The position numbers and the translations under genes are program-made. This document shows, in pieces, positions 1-8,516 of a stretch of DNA of 64,000 nt (position 1 is the first letter of the stretch; each line of letters opens with the position of its first letter). This stretch comes from Acidovorax sp. 69. Its GTDB lineage: Bacteria; Pseudomonadota; Gammaproteobacteria; Burkholderiales; Burkholderiaceae_C. The stretch lies in contig NZ_PGEP01000001.1 in assembly GCF_002797445.1 (NCBI RefSeq), forward strand, positions 3,906,501 to 3,970,500, written 5' to 3'. The notes under the pieces are model-generated. The model ran no database searches, was not told where the DNA came from, and worked only from the letters and a program-made list of their open reading frames with translations.

Positions 1-1
1 C

Positions 2-169
2 GTGTTAGCCATCGAGGCCGGCGACCCCGTGGCTGCGCGCGCGGCGGCAGCACAGCACATGAAAAATGCACTGGCCCGCATTGCGCAGGCCGACCTGGCG
101 TTCTGGGCGCAAGACGGTGCGCGGCTGGCCCAGCCGCTGGTAGCGGCGTCGGCACCGCTGGTGTTCTAA
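2..169 (+). CDS. C-terminal end of a GntR-family (FCD-type) transcriptional regulator, partial
   Basis: An open frame enters from the left edge and ends at TAA 167-169, giving about 55 residues. The pattern is an alanine-rich helix with A-x-x-H-M followed by a short tail, which resembles the last helix of FCD ligand-binding domains (FadR subfamily of GntR regulators). These usually sit beside the sugar-acid operons they repress. The position just upstream of a GntP permease and the threonate genes fits that role. The DNA-binding domain lies outside the window, so the family call rests on a short tail plus context. I infer that it controls the operon starting at 474. Confidence 0.5.
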   Translation: MLAIEAGDPVAARAAAAQHMKNALARIAQADLAFWAQDGARLAQPLVAASAPLVF

Positions 170-324
170 ACCCCAACTCGGGGCGAGCGATAGCGGCTGC
201 GGGTTGCCTCTGCCATCCCTAGAACGCTATCAAAGACATAGCTAGCAGCGCATGCAGAATGGGCGCATCAACCCCAAAAGACCCCTAATGGGGTGCATTC
301 CGCCCACACCCAACCCATCTGATA

Positions 325-336
325 CGGGTTAACCCG
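325..336. promoter_or_regulatory. Perfect palindrome CGGGTTAACCCG, possible operator
   Basis: CGGGTTAACCCG is fully self-complementary and lies 138 bases upstream of the permease start. Perfect 12-base symmetry in a promoter gap is typical of a dimeric regulator site. Which protein binds it is unknown. Confidence 0.35.
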
Positions 337-357
337 CACCAAAAGGATGCGCAATAA

Positions 358-377
358 TTTGTATGATAACCATATAA
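358..377. promoter_or_regulatory. AT-rich imperfect palindrome, candidate GntR/FCD operator
   Basis: The stretch TTTGTATGATAACCATATAA is AT-rich in a GC-rich region, with TATG/CATA half-sites around a short centre. FCD-type GntR regulators often bind sites of the form TTGTATnATACAA, which this resembles. It lies about 100 bases upstream of the permease gene. No binding data can be derived here. Confidence 0.4.
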
Positions 378-473
378 ACACACCAACCAGAGTGCCTGCG
401 GGAATGGCAACAAGGGGTTTGCAAAGCCCCGTTCCCCGTATTGACACCCTTCCATCCCGGAGATATCCCGCAC

Positions 474-1841
474 ATGTCCACCCTCGCACTTCTCGGCATC
501 GGCGCCGGCAGCATTGGCCTGCTCCTGTTGCTCATCATTCGCTGGCAGGTCCACGCTTTCGTGGCGATGATGCTGGTGAGCTTTCTGGTGGCGTTTGCCA
601 CGGGCATGCCCATTGGCGACATCATCAGCACGCTGATTGCGGGCATGGGCGGCACGCTGGGTTCGGTCGCCATCCTGGTGGCGCTGGGCTCCATGCTGGG
701 GCGCATGATCGAGGTCTCGGGCGGTGCGGCCAGCCTGGCCAACCGCTTTACGCAGCTGCTGGGCCCCACGCGGGTGCCCATGGCGCTCACGGCGGCTGCG
801 CTGGTGTTGTCGATTCCCGTGTTTTTTGATGTGGGCTTCATCATCCTGGTGCCTATCGTGTATGGCTTTTGCAAGGCGGCGGGTGTCAACCCCATCAAGT
901 TCGGCCTGCCCGTGGCGGGCATCATGCTGGCCGTCCACGTGGTGGTGCCTCCGCACCCCGGCATCGTGGGCGGCGCCGCCATCGTCAAGGGCGATATCGG
1001 CTGGATCACCATCATTGGCCTGGCCATCTGCATTCCGCTGGCGGTGCTCTCGCAGTACGTGGCAGGCTGGCTCAACCGCAAGGGCTATCCCATGCTGCCC
1101 ACCACCGCCGAGCAGTTTGCAGCCTTTGGGAAAAGCGACGAAACGGCCCCGTCCAAAACCCGCAGTGCACCCGGCGTAGGCACCATTCTGGCGCTCATCC
1201 TGATCCCGCTGGCCCTCATCATGGCTGGCACCACGGGTGCTACCCTGCTGCCCAAGGGCGACAGCCTGCGCAACGTGCTGGGCTTCATCGGCTCGCCCAT
1301 TTTTGCGCTGATGGTGGCCGTGGGCCTGGCGATGTTTTTGCTGGGCCGCAACCAGGGCTGGAACCGCGAACGCACCAACGCCATCATGGAATCGGCCCTG
1401 CCCCCTGCCGCCACCGTGATCCTGGTGACCGGCGCGGGTGGTGTGTTTGCCAAGGTGCTCACGGCCAGCGGCATTGGTGCTGCGCTGTCGCAAAGCCTCA
1501 CGGCCACGCACCTGCCGCTGATATTGCTGGCGTTCATCATCTCGCTGGCCCTGCGCGCCGCACAGGGTTCGGCCACCGTGGCCATCATCACCACCTGCGG
1601 CTTGCTGGCCGATGCGATGGCCGGTGGCGGGTATTCCCCCTTGCAAGTGGCGCTGCTCACGGTGGCCATTGGCTTTGGCAGCCTGGGCCTGTCGCACGTC
1701 AACGATTCAGGCTTCTGGATCGTGACCCGCTACCTGGGCCTGAGCGTGGGCGATGGCCTGCGCACCTGGACGGTGCTGACCACTGTGCTGGGCCTGGCAG
1801 GTTTTGCAATGACCGCCCTGCTCTGGGCCCTGGTGGCCTGA
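474..1841 (+). CDS. GntP-family sugar-acid:H+ symporter, probable threonate/erythronate permease
   Basis: A 455-residue, strongly hydrophobic polytopic inner-membrane protein. The signature HVNDSGFW near residue 405 is typical of the GntP gluconate permease family. An in-frame TTG at 441 exists, but the ATG at 474 follows a GGAGA-like ribosome site and opens directly into the first membrane segment, so it is preferred. It is the first gene of a tight operon with ltnD-otnK-otnC-otnI. I infer that it imports the four-carbon sugar acid handled by those enzymes; GntP members elsewhere take gluconate, so the substrate comes from context. Confidence 0.85.
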   Translation: MSTLALLGIGAGSIGLLLLLIIRWQVHAFVAMMLVSFLVAFATGMPIGDIISTLIAGMGGTLGSVAILVALGSMLGRMIEVSGGAASLANRFTQLLGPTRVPMALTAAALVLSIPVFFDVGFIILVPIVYGFCKAAGVNPIKFGLPVAGIMLAVHVVVPPHPGIVGGAAIVKGDIGWITIIGLAICIPLAVLSQYVAGWLNRKGYPMLPTTAEQFAAFGKSDETAPSKTRSAPGVGTILALILIPLALIMAGTTGATLLPKGDSLRNVLGFIGSPIFALMVAVGLAMFLLGRNQGWNRERTNAIMESALPPAATVILVTGAGGVFAKVLTASGIGAALSQSLTATHLPLILLAFIISLALRAAQGSATVAIITTCGLLADAMAGGGYSPLQVALLTVAIGFGSLGLSHVNDSGFWIVTRYLGLSVGDGLRTWTVLTTVLGLAGFAMTALLWALVA

Positions 1842-1876
1842 GCCCCTTTTTCCTGATTCACTGAAGGACTGACAAC

Positions 1877-2782
1877 ATGACCCAACCCACCGTAGGCATC
1901 ATCGGCCTGGGCGCCATGGGCGCCGGCATTGCCAAAACCTTGCGCAACAACGGCTTCGCCATCCACGTGTGCGACGTGCGCCCCGGCGTGGCCGAAGCCT
2001 TTGTGGCCGAAGGCGGCACCGCACACGCCACCACGGCGGCCCTGGCGGCAGTGAGCGATGTGGTCGTGTCGGTGGTGGTCAACGCCGCGCAGACCGAGAG
2101 CGTGCTGTTTGGTGAGAACGGTGCAGCAGCTGCCATGCGCCCTGGCAGCACCTTCGTGATGTGCTCCACCGTGGATCCTAGCTGGTCAGTGGCCCTTGAA
2201 GCGCGCCTGAATGCGCTGGGCCTGCACTACGTGGACGCACCCATCTCCGGCGGCGCTGCCAAGGCGGCATCGGGCCAGATGACCATGATGACCTCGGCCC
2301 AACCCGAGGCCTATGCCGCCGCCAACGCCGTACTCGACGGCATGGCAGGCAAGGTGTACCGCCTGGGGGACAAGGCGGGCGCGGGCAGCAAGGTCAAGAT
2401 CATCAACCAGCTGCTGGCCGGTGTGCACATTGCCGTGGCCGCCGAAGCCATGGCCCTGGGCTTGCGCGAAGGGGTGGATGCTGCTGCGTTGTACGAAGTG
2501 ATCACAAACAGCGCAGGCAACAGCTGGATGTTTGAAAACCGCATGGCCCATGTGCTGGCGGGCGACTACACGCCGCTGTCGGCTGTCGATATCTTTGTGA
2601 AGGACCTGGGCCTGGTGCTGGACACCGCCCGCGCCAGCAAATTCCCCCTGCCGCTGGCCGCCACCGCACACCAGATGTTCATGCAGGCATCGACCGCAGG
2701 CTTTGCCAAGGAAGATGACAGCGCCGTGATCAAGATCTTCCCTGGCATCACCCTGCCCGAAGGGAAGGAGAAAAAGGCATGA
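1877..2782 (+). CDS. ltnD: L-threonate dehydrogenase (3-hydroxyisobutyrate dehydrogenase family)
   Basis: A 301-residue NAD-dependent beta-hydroxyacid dehydrogenase. The Rossmann glycine motif GLGAMG lies at about residues 11-16, the substrate loop has SGGAAKAASG near 123-132, and the catalytic lysine is in the GSKVKIINQ segment. In the known threonate pathway LtnD oxidises L-threonate at C2 to 2-oxo-tetronate, which OtnI isomerises for OtnK. The stop overlaps the start of otnK (ATGA), so the two are translationally coupled. The related D-erythronate enzyme is also possible, because specificity cannot be read from sequence alone. Confidence 0.88.
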   Translation: MTQPTVGIIGLGAMGAGIAKTLRNNGFAIHVCDVRPGVAEAFVAEGGTAHATTAALAAVSDVVVSVVVNAAQTESVLFGENGAAAAMRPGSTFVMCSTVDPSWSVALEARLNALGLHYVDAPISGGAAKAASGQMTMMTSAQPEAYAAANAVLDGMAGKVYRLGDKAGAGSKVKIINQLLAGVHIAVAAEAMALGLREGVDAAALYEVITNSAGNSWMFENRMAHVLAGDYTPLSAVDIFVKDLGLVLDTARASKFPLPLAATAHQMFMQASTAGFAKEDDSAVIKIFPGITLPEGKEKKA

Positions 2783-4056
2783 CGCGCGCACGTGCACTTT
2801 TGGGCTGCATTGCCGACGACTTCACCGGCGCGACCGACCTGGCCAACAACCTGGTGCGTGCCGGCATGCGCGTGGTACAGGCCATGGGCGTGCCCACGGC
2901 CCCGTTGGATACCGAGGCCGATGCCATCGTGGTCGCGCTCAAGTCGCGCACCATTCCCAAAGACGCAGCCATCGCCCAGTCGCTGGCCGCGCTGCAGTGG
3001 CTCCAGGCGCAGGGCGCCGAGCAGATCTACTTCAAGTACTGCTCCACGTTTGACAGCACGGCCGAGGGCAATATCGGCCCCGTGACCGATGCGCTGATGC
3101 AGGCCCTGGGCACCGATTTCACCATCGCCACGCCCGCCTTCCCCGACAACAAGCGCACCGTGTTCAAGGGCTACCTGTTTGTGGGCGATGTGCTGCTGAG
3201 CGAGAGCGGCATGCAGAACCACCCGCTCACGCCCATGGCCGACCCCAACCTGGTGCGCGTGCTGCAAGCGCAGACCGCAAGCCGCGTGGGCTTGATTGAC
3301 CACAGCGTGGTGGCGCAGGGCGAGGCCGCCATCCGCGCACGCATCGATCAACTGAAGGCCGAGGGTGTGCGCATGGCCGTGGTCGATGCGGTGTCGAACG
3401 CCGACCTTCTGCGCCTGGGCCCGGCGCTCAAGGGCATGCCGCTGGTCACCGCGGGCTCAGGCGTGGCCATTGGCCTGCCGGGCAACTTTGGCGTGGCGCC
3501 CAGCAACGAGGCAGCCCGCCTGCCCGCCGCTCAAGGGTTGCAGGCCATCGTGTCGGGCAGCTGCTCGGTGGCCACCAACCAGCAGGTGATGGATTTCATC
3601 AAAGCGGGCCAACCCGCCCTGGCCATCGACCCGCTGCGCATCGCCGCAGGCGTGGACGTGGCCGCCGAAGCGCTGGTATGGGCGGAAGGCCACATCGGCC
3701 AAGGCCCGGTGCTGGTGTATTCCACCGCCGAGCCATCGGCTGTGCGCGCCATACAGGGCAAGCTGGGGTCTGACAAGGCCGGTGCCATGGTGGAAGACAC
3801 CATTGCGGCCATTGCACGTGGCCTGGTGCAGCGCGGCGTGCGCCAGCTCATCGTGGCGGGCGGTGAAACCTCGGGGGCCTGCGTGCAGGCCTTGGGCATC
3901 ACGCAAATGCGCATTGGCGGTCAGATCGACCCCGGCGTGCCGTGGTGCCATGCCGTGGCCCCCGATGCGAAGGACGGCCTGCACATCACGCTGAAATCGG
4001 GCAACTTTGGCAGCACCGATTTCTTCACCAAGGCTTTTGCACAATTGCAGGCATGA
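2779..4056 (+). CDS. otnK: 3-oxo-tetronate kinase (DUF1537 four-carbon acid sugar kinase)
   Basis: 425 residues, the usual length for the four-carbon acid sugar kinase family. The N terminus has the family signature CIADDFTGATDLA and the C-terminal nucleotide-binding part has GGETSGACVQALG. OtnK phosphorylates 3-oxo-tetronate to the 4-phosphate in the cytoplasm. A GGAAGGAG ribosome site lies inside the end of ltnD, and ATGA overlaps occur at both ends (with ltnD and otnC), which supports a single translational unit. Confidence 0.9.
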   Translation: MTRARALLGCIADDFTGATDLANNLVRAGMRVVQAMGVPTAPLDTEADAIVVALKSRTIPKDAAIAQSLAALQWLQAQGAEQIYFKYCSTFDSTAEGNIGPVTDALMQALGTDFTIATPAFPDNKRTVFKGYLFVGDVLLSESGMQNHPLTPMADPNLVRVLQAQTASRVGLIDHSVVAQGEAAIRARIDQLKAEGVRMAVVDAVSNADLLRLGPALKGMPLVTAGSGVAIGLPGNFGVAPSNEAARLPAAQGLQAIVSGSCSVATNQQVMDFIKAGQPALAIDPLRIAAGVDVAAEALVWAEGHIGQGPVLVYSTAEPSAVRAIQGKLGSDKAGAMVEDTIAAIARGLVQRGVRQLIVAGGETSGACVQALGITQMRIGGQIDPGVPWCHAVAPDAKDGLHITLKSGNFGSTDFFTKAFAQLQA

Positions 4057-4775
4057 GCAACACCGCCGCCACCACCTCCGCCTTCATGGATGAAAGCGAA
4101 GCCCGCGCCGAAATCTGCCGCGTGGGCCGCAGCCTGTTTGAGCGCGGCTACGTGCACGCCACCGCGGGCAACATCAGTGTGCGCCTGGCCGATGGCTATC
4201 TCATCACCCCCACCGATGCGTGCCTGGGCACGCTGCAGCCCGAGCGGCTGGCACGGCTGGACGCGCAAGGCCAGCAGGTGGCTGGCGACCGGGCCAGCAA
4301 GACGATTGCGCTGCACCGGCAGATCTACGAAGCCTCTGCAAACACCAAAGCGCCCGCACGCTGCGTGATCCACACGCACAGCACGCACCTGGTGGCTTGC
4401 TCGCTGCAAGCCGACACCGCTGCAGGCGGCCAGCTGGCGCCCGATGCCCAATTGCTGCCGCCCATCACGCCCTACTTTGTGATGAAAGTGGGCCGCGTGC
4501 CGCACATCCCTTACCACCGCCCCGGAGACGCCGCAGCGGCGGCGCTGGTGGCGCAGACGATCACCCGGTACGCCACTCAAGGCAGCCCTGTGCGCGCCGT
4601 GATGCTGGCACGCCTGGGGCCCAACGTGTGGCACGACACGCCCGCCGCCGCCATGGCCGTGCTGGAAGAGCTGGAAGAAACCGCGCGTCTGTGGCTGCTG
4701 TGCCAGCCCCGGCCTGCGCCGCTGACCGAGCCCCAGATCGAAGAACTGCGCCATACCTTTGGCGCCCAGTGGTAA
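4053..4775 (+). CDS. otnC: 3-oxo-tetronate 4-phosphate decarboxylase (class II aldolase/adducin fold)
   Basis: 240 residues. The start at 4053 overlaps the otnK stop; longer in-frame starts lie inside otnK and are rejected. The motif TAGNISVRL and the zinc-ligand segment HTHSTHL mark the class II aldolase fold. OtnC decarboxylates the OtnK product to dihydroxyacetone phosphate. Its position directly after otnK matches characterised otn clusters. Confidence 0.88.
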   Translation: MSNTAATTSAFMDESEARAEICRVGRSLFERGYVHATAGNISVRLADGYLITPTDACLGTLQPERLARLDAQGQQVAGDRASKTIALHRQIYEASANTKAPARCVIHTHSTHLVACSLQADTAAGGQLAPDAQLLPPITPYFVMKVGRVPHIPYHRPGDAAAAALVAQTITRYATQGSPVRAVMLARLGPNVWHDTPAAAMAVLEELEETARLWLLCQPRPAPLTEPQIEELRHTFGAQW

Positions 4776-4808
4776 GGCCACGCCTTAGCCCAAGACAGAA
4801 GGAATCCG

Positions 4809-5606
4809 ATGCCCCGCTTTGCCGCCAATTTGTCCATGCTCTACAACGACGTGGACTTTCTAGACCGCTTTGCCGCTGCCGCCCACGACGGCTTCAAGGC
4901 GGTGGAATACCTCTTCCCCTATGCCTACCCCGCCCAAGAGCTGGCCGCACGCCTGCAGGCCCACGGCCTGCAGCAGGTGCTGTTCAACGCCCCGCCCGGA
5001 GACTGGGACGCCGGTGAGCGCGGCCTGGCCAGCCTGCCGGGGCGCGAAGCCGAGTTCCGCCAAGGCATCACCAAGGCCGTTGAATACGCCCAGGCCCTGA
5101 AGTGCCCCCGCATCCATGTGATGGCAGGCCTGGTGCCGCAGGGCGCAGATGCCGCCACCGTGCGTGCCACCTACATCGCCAACGTGGGCTACGCCGCCGA
5201 GCAGGCTGCGCCCCACGGCATCCAGATCCTTCTGGAACCCATCAATGGCCGCGACATGCCCGGCTTCTTCCTGAGCCGCCAGGACCAGGCCCACGCACTG
5301 ATCGCGGAGATCGGTGCGGCGAATGTGAAAGTGCAGATGGACCTGTACCACTGCCAGATTGTGGAAGGCGACCTCGCCATGAAAATCCGCCAGTACCTGC
5401 CCACCGGCAACGTCGGGCACCTGCAGATCGCTGGCGTGCCCGAGCGCCACGAGCCCGATGTGGGCGAGCTGAACTACACCTACCTGTTTAAGCTGCTCGA
5501 CAGCCTGGGGTATGACGGCTGGATTGGCTGCGAATACCGCCCGGCCCGCGGCGCCGCTGCGCACGCCACCTCGGATGGATTGGGCTGGCTCAAGCCCTGG
5601 CTGTAA
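4809..5606 (+). CDS. otnI: 2-oxo-tetronate isomerase (hydroxypyruvate isomerase family)
   Basis: 265 residues with a TIM-barrel xylose-isomerase-like fold of the Hyi/OtnI family. The metal-site segment [14 protein letters not shown] and [12 protein letters not shown] are visible. OtnI interconverts 2-oxo- and 3-oxo-tetronate and so links LtnD to OtnK. An AAGGAA ribosome site precedes the ATG after a 33-base gap from otnC. This is the last gene of the threonate operon. Hyi-type hydroxypyruvate isomerase is the alternative, but the neighbours favour OtnI. Confidence 0.86.
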   Translation: MPRFAANLSMLYNDVDFLDRFAAAAHDGFKAVEYLFPYAYPAQELAARLQAHGLQQVLFNAPPGDWDAGERGLASLPGREAEFRQGITKAVEYAQALKCPRIHVMAGLVPQGADAATVRATYIANVGYAAEQAAPHGIQILLEPINGRDMPGFFLSRQDQAHALIAEIGAANVKVQMDLYHCQIVEGDLAMKIRQYLPTGNVGHLQIAGVPERHEPDVGELNYTYLFKLLDSLGYDGWIGCEYRPARGAAAHATSDGLGWLKPWL

Positions 5607-5731
5607 ACCGGTCTCTCTGCGCTGGCACAGACCCGCACCAAAGCAGCTACAGCATGCCAGCCGCTGGTGCGGCGCGCACCATCGCGCAGCACACCGGGCG
5701 TCTTCCGGCGACTGCACGCGACACCCAGGCA

Positions 5732-5746
5732 TGGCACAGATCCTGC
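5732..5746 (+). promoter_or_regulatory. Weak sigma-54-like promoter element
   Basis: TGGCAC-N5-CTGC keeps the invariant GG and GC at the correct spacing for a -24/-12 promoter, with one mismatch to TTGC. It lies about 240 bases upstream of the substrate-binding protein gene. Such matches occur by chance in GC-rich DNA. It is listed because better candidates lie elsewhere in the same cluster. Confidence 0.3.
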
Positions 5747-5763
5747 GAATACCTCGCTACCAA

Positions 5764-5813
5764 GAGTAGAAGCGTTCAGCGGCCACCGCCCGGAAATTGC
5801 TCTTGAAGCATGC
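5764..5813. repeat. Arm A of a split inverted repeat (partner at 9657-9737)
   Basis: Two blocks, CAAGAGTAGAAGCGTTCA and CCGGAAATTGCTCTTGAAGC, are the exact reverse complements of two blocks found in the opposite order at 9657-9737. Here they are about 12 bases apart; in the partner they are about 40 apart. The pair encloses the binding protein, both oxygenases and the VOC gene. It may be a dispersed repeat or the footprint of an inverted or mobile segment. Confidence 0.6.
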
Positions 5814-5984
5814 AATGGACCGACGCCCTCGGAGGGTGCCGGGTCTGGCAGCGTGTCTTCAGGATGCGGGGAATCCTCTCTTGCCTGAACGCGTTGTGGG
5901 TTGCATGCCCGTTCGGCTGGGTGTGAGGCGCGGCTTTTGCACCCGGCTGTGGTTGACCCACCATCGCCAATGGAGTGCCTCATC

Positions 5985-7013
5985 ATGCAACGCCGTTCCC
6001 TTATCCGCGCCACCGGCGCCGCCGCCCTGCTGTACGCCACACCCTTTGTGCGCGCCCAGGGCAATCTGCAGAAATTCAAGTTCAACCTGGGTTGGAAAAT
6101 CGAGGCCTCGGGCGCAGGTTTTTTGCTCGCGCAGCAACGTGGCTACTACAAGGACGCCGGGCTGGATGTGGCCGTCGACACGGGCAACGGCTCGGCATCG
6201 GCGATCAGTCTCGTGGCAGGTGGTGCGTATGACGTGGCATCGGCCGACCTCTCGACCATGATCGAGTTCAACACGGCCAACCCGCAGGCCAAGCTGGCGG
6301 CCGTGGCCATCCAGTACGACCTGAACCCCAATTCGGTCATGGTGCGCAAGGACGGCGCCATCAAGAAGCCCACCGACCTCGCGGGCAAGACCATCCTGGG
6401 CCAGCCCTTCAACGCCTCGCGCAAACTGTTTCCGGCCTTTGCCAAGGCGCAGGGCTTTGATGGCAGCACGGTGAAATGGGAGAACGTTGCGCCCGACATC
6501 GGCGACACGCGGTTCGTCAAAGGCGACTTCGATGCCGCTGCGTACTTCTTCTTTACCGGTCTGCTCAACCTGAAGGCGCGGGGTCTGGGACCCGATCAGA
6601 TCACGGTCTTCCGCTTTTCGGACTACGGCCTCAAGTCGTACGGCAACGGGCTGATCGCCAACGCCAAGAGCATGCAGGAAAACCCCGAGGCCATGAAGGC
6701 GTTCGTGAAAGCCACCACGCGCGGCTGGGTCGATGCGATTGCCGACCCGCGTGCAGGGGCTGCAGCCATCAAGGCGCGCGAGCCGCTGGCCAATGAAGAG
6801 ATCGAATTCGAGCGCCTGCAGCTCATCGTGGACGGCACGATGAAAACCGCTGAGACACGCGCCAACGGCTGGGGCGCTGCCACTGCCACACGCCTGCAGG
6901 CCACCATCGACGAGACCGTGGCGGCCTTTGGCCTCAAGAGCACTCTGGCGGTGGCTGACATCTGGACCGACCGCTTCCTGCCCACAGCGGCCGATCGCAA
7001 GCTCAAGGCCTGA
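5985..7013 (+). CDS. ABC transporter periplasmic substrate-binding protein (NMT1/SsuA-like)
   Basis: 342 residues. The N terminus MQRRSLIRATGAAALLY has a twin-arginine-like or Sec export signal ending near AQG, followed by a mature domain typical of taurine/nitrate/HMP-type binding proteins (NMT1/THI5-like). No permease or ATPase follows it. The nearest matching pair is at 16178-17946, behind a second binding protein, so the two may share a transporter. Other in-frame starts upstream (including an ATG at 5970) lack the compact signal peptide at the right distance. The gene sits directly before the 2-oxoglutarate oxygenase gene, suggesting that the imported compound is hydroxylated. Confidence 0.8.
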   Translation: MQRRSLIRATGAAALLYATPFVRAQGNLQKFKFNLGWKIEASGAGFLLAQQRGYYKDAGLDVAVDTGNGSASAISLVAGGAYDVASADLSTMIEFNTANPQAKLAAVAIQYDLNPNSVMVRKDGAIKKPTDLAGKTILGQPFNASRKLFPAFAKAQGFDGSTVKWENVAPDIGDTRFVKGDFDAAAYFFFTGLLNLKARGLGPDQITVFRFSDYGLKSYGNGLIANAKSMQENPEAMKAFVKATTRGWVDAIADPRAGAAAIKAREPLANEEIEFERLQLIVDGTMKTAETRANGWGAATATRLQATIDETVAAFGLKSTLAVADIWTDRFLPTAADRKLKA

Positions 7014-7026
7014 CCAGGGGATCGCC

Positions 7027-8025
7027 ATGGGCATCCCCCTCATCGACCTCAGCGGGGCGCTGCAGTCTGGTGCGCCCCACAGCCCGGCCGTAACTGCTGT
7101 GGCGACCCAGCTGCGCCAGGCCTGCATGGGCACTGGCTTCTTCTACGTGCTGAACCATGGCGTTCCAACAGAAGTCATCGCGCGCCAGTTTGCCCTGGCG
7201 CAGCAGTTCTTCGATCTGCCGCTGGCGGACAAAGAAGCCATCTCGCTGCACCGTTCGCCCTCCATGCGTGGCTACGAAAGCCTGGGTGGGCAGACGTTGG
7301 ACGCCAGCGCTCGCCCGGACCTCAAGGAAAGTTTTTACTGCGGTCTGGATTACGCGGCCGACCACCCCTATGTGCAGCGCGGCTACCACTCTTACGGCTG
7401 CAACCAGTGGCCCGAAGCGCTGCCCGACCTGGCCGTACACAGCCGCACCTACATCGCCGCCCTGCAGCAGTTGGCGCTGCGGCTGATGCAGTTGCTAGCG
7501 CTGTCCCTTCACCTTCCGGAAGACTTCTTTGACCACACGCACCAGAGTCCCATGCTCACCCTGCGCCTGCTGCGCTACCCGCCGCACCCCGAGGGCGCCG
7601 ATGCGTTGACCTTTGGCGCGGGCGAACACACCGACTGGGGCGCGATCACCCTGCTGGCGCAAGACCGCCACGGCGGGCTGGAGGTGAAGCTGCCCGATGG
7701 CGAATGGGCAGCGGCCACGCCGGTGGACGGAGCGCTGGTGGTGAACCTGGGTGACATGATCCCGCGCTGGACCAATGGGCTGTACCGCTCCAACCCGCAC
7801 CGCGTGCGCAATGTGCACAGTGGCGACGCACCACGCCACTCCATTCCGTTCTTCTACACGCCCGACTACGAAGCGCAGGTGGTGCCTGTGCCCACCTGCG
7901 TTCCCGCAGGCGAGGCACCGCGCTTTGAACCCTGCACCGTGGGCGAGCACTTGCAGGCGATGTACCGCAAGACCTACGGCATGGGGCACGCCACCACTTC
8001 GGCCAGCGCAGCGGTGATGGCATGA
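7027..8025 (+). CDS. 2-oxoglutarate/Fe(II)-dependent oxygenase, isopenicillin N synthase-like
   Basis: 332 residues. The N-terminal DIOX_N-type region (FYVLNHGV, QFFDLPL) is followed by the double-stranded beta-helix core. The iron triad is visible as HTD near residue 201 (GEHTDWGA) and the distal His in NPHRVRN near 257; the 2-oxoglutarate-binding Arg is in RHSIPFF. Members hydroxylate small molecules; thymine-7-hydroxylase of fungi belongs to this broad family. The start at 7027 follows the binding-protein stop by 13 bases, and the stop overlaps the VOC gene (ATGA). The substrate is unknown; the context of deaminases and a RutR-like regulator suggests a nucleobase-like heterocycle. Confidence 0.85.
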   Translation: MGIPLIDLSGALQSGAPHSPAVTAVATQLRQACMGTGFFYVLNHGVPTEVIARQFALAQQFFDLPLADKEAISLHRSPSMRGYESLGGQTLDASARPDLKESFYCGLDYAADHPYVQRGYHSYGCNQWPEALPDLAVHSRTYIAALQQLALRLMQLLALSLHLPEDFFDHTHQSPMLTLRLLRYPPHPEGADALTFGAGEHTDWGAITLLAQDRHGGLEVKLPDGEWAAATPVDGALVVNLGDMIPRWTNGLYRSNPHRVRNVHSGDAPRHSIPFFYTPDYEAQVVPVPTCVPAGEAPRFEPCTVGEHLQAMYRKTYGMGHATTSASAAVMA

Positions 8026-8438
8026 AGCTCTGGTTCAACTTGCTGTGCCGTGACATCGATGCACAACTGCAGTTTTATCAAACCCTGCTGCAGTTGCCCG
8101 AGGCTGCGGGTACACGCTCGGCCATCTACCGTGCGGTGGAGACAGAGCACTTTCAGCTCGGTTTCAACGCGCACGAGGCCTATGCCCTGCTGGGCGTTGC
8201 CGACCGACAACCCGACGCGGCGGTACGGCCACCGCGCAGCGTGACGGGCTACGCCACTTTCATGCTGGACACGGCGGATGCCGTGGAGGCGGCAGGGGTG
8301 AAGGTGACAGCCCTGGGAGGGCAGATCATCAAGCCGCCCTACGCCACCTACTACGGCCAGTGGCAGGCGGTGCTGGCCGACCCGGAGGACAACGTGTTCC
8401 GCGTCAGTGCCATGGGTGGGCCGCGCAACGCCGTGTGA
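8022..8438 (+). CDS. VOC-superfamily (glyoxalase/dioxygenase-fold) protein
   Basis: 138 residues, starting inside the stop of the oxygenase gene and so translationally coupled. The two beta-alpha-beta-beta-beta halves are recognisable: LLCRDIDAQLQFYQTLL, then FMLDTADAVEAAG and VLADPEDNVFRV. This is a single-domain vicinal-oxygen-chelate protein; members act as glyoxalases, ring-cleavage dioxygenases, isomerases or binding proteins. I infer that it acts on the product of the neighbouring oxygenase. No specific reaction can be assigned. Confidence 0.8.
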   Translation: MKLWFNLLCRDIDAQLQFYQTLLQLPEAAGTRSAIYRAVETEHFQLGFNAHEAYALLGVADRQPDAAVRPPRSVTGYATFMLDTADAVEAAGVKVTALGGQIIKPPYATYYGQWQAVLADPEDNVFRVSAMGGPRNAV

Positions 8439-8516
8439 AGCAGGCGCCCACCCGATCCGCAATCAGCCATCCAAAGCAATGACGAGGTCACCCAACGGCT
8501 ACCCCGTCCGCACACA

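Larger units (their letters stand above)
170..473. other. Regulatory gap between the GntR-type regulator and the gntP-like gene
   Basis: About 300 bases without a supportable gene. It holds a degenerate copy of the window's dispersed palindromic repeat (about 212-262), a perfect 12-base palindrome (325-336) and an AT-rich imperfect palindrome (358-377). Both palindromes are plausible operators for the threonate operon. The long minus-strand frames across this gap only read through the antisense of the permease gene. Confidence 0.5.
5607..5984. other. Gap between otnI and the substrate-binding protein gene
   Basis: 378 bases with no credible gene. It contains a weak sigma-54-like element (5732-5746) and one arm of a split inverted repeat (5764-5813) whose partner is at 9657-9737. 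Reading frames here lack a ribosome site and resemble no family. Confidence 0.5.

Noticed and set aside
285-1697. Long minus-strand frame of about 470 codons
   Set aside because: Exact antisense of the GntP-type permease. His/Gln/Arg-rich composition is typical of shadow frames in GC-rich genes, and there is no ribosome site or family motif.
5620-5640. CTGGCACAGACCCGCA as a sigma-54 promoter
   Set aside because: The GG-to-GC spacing is one base short of the required distance.
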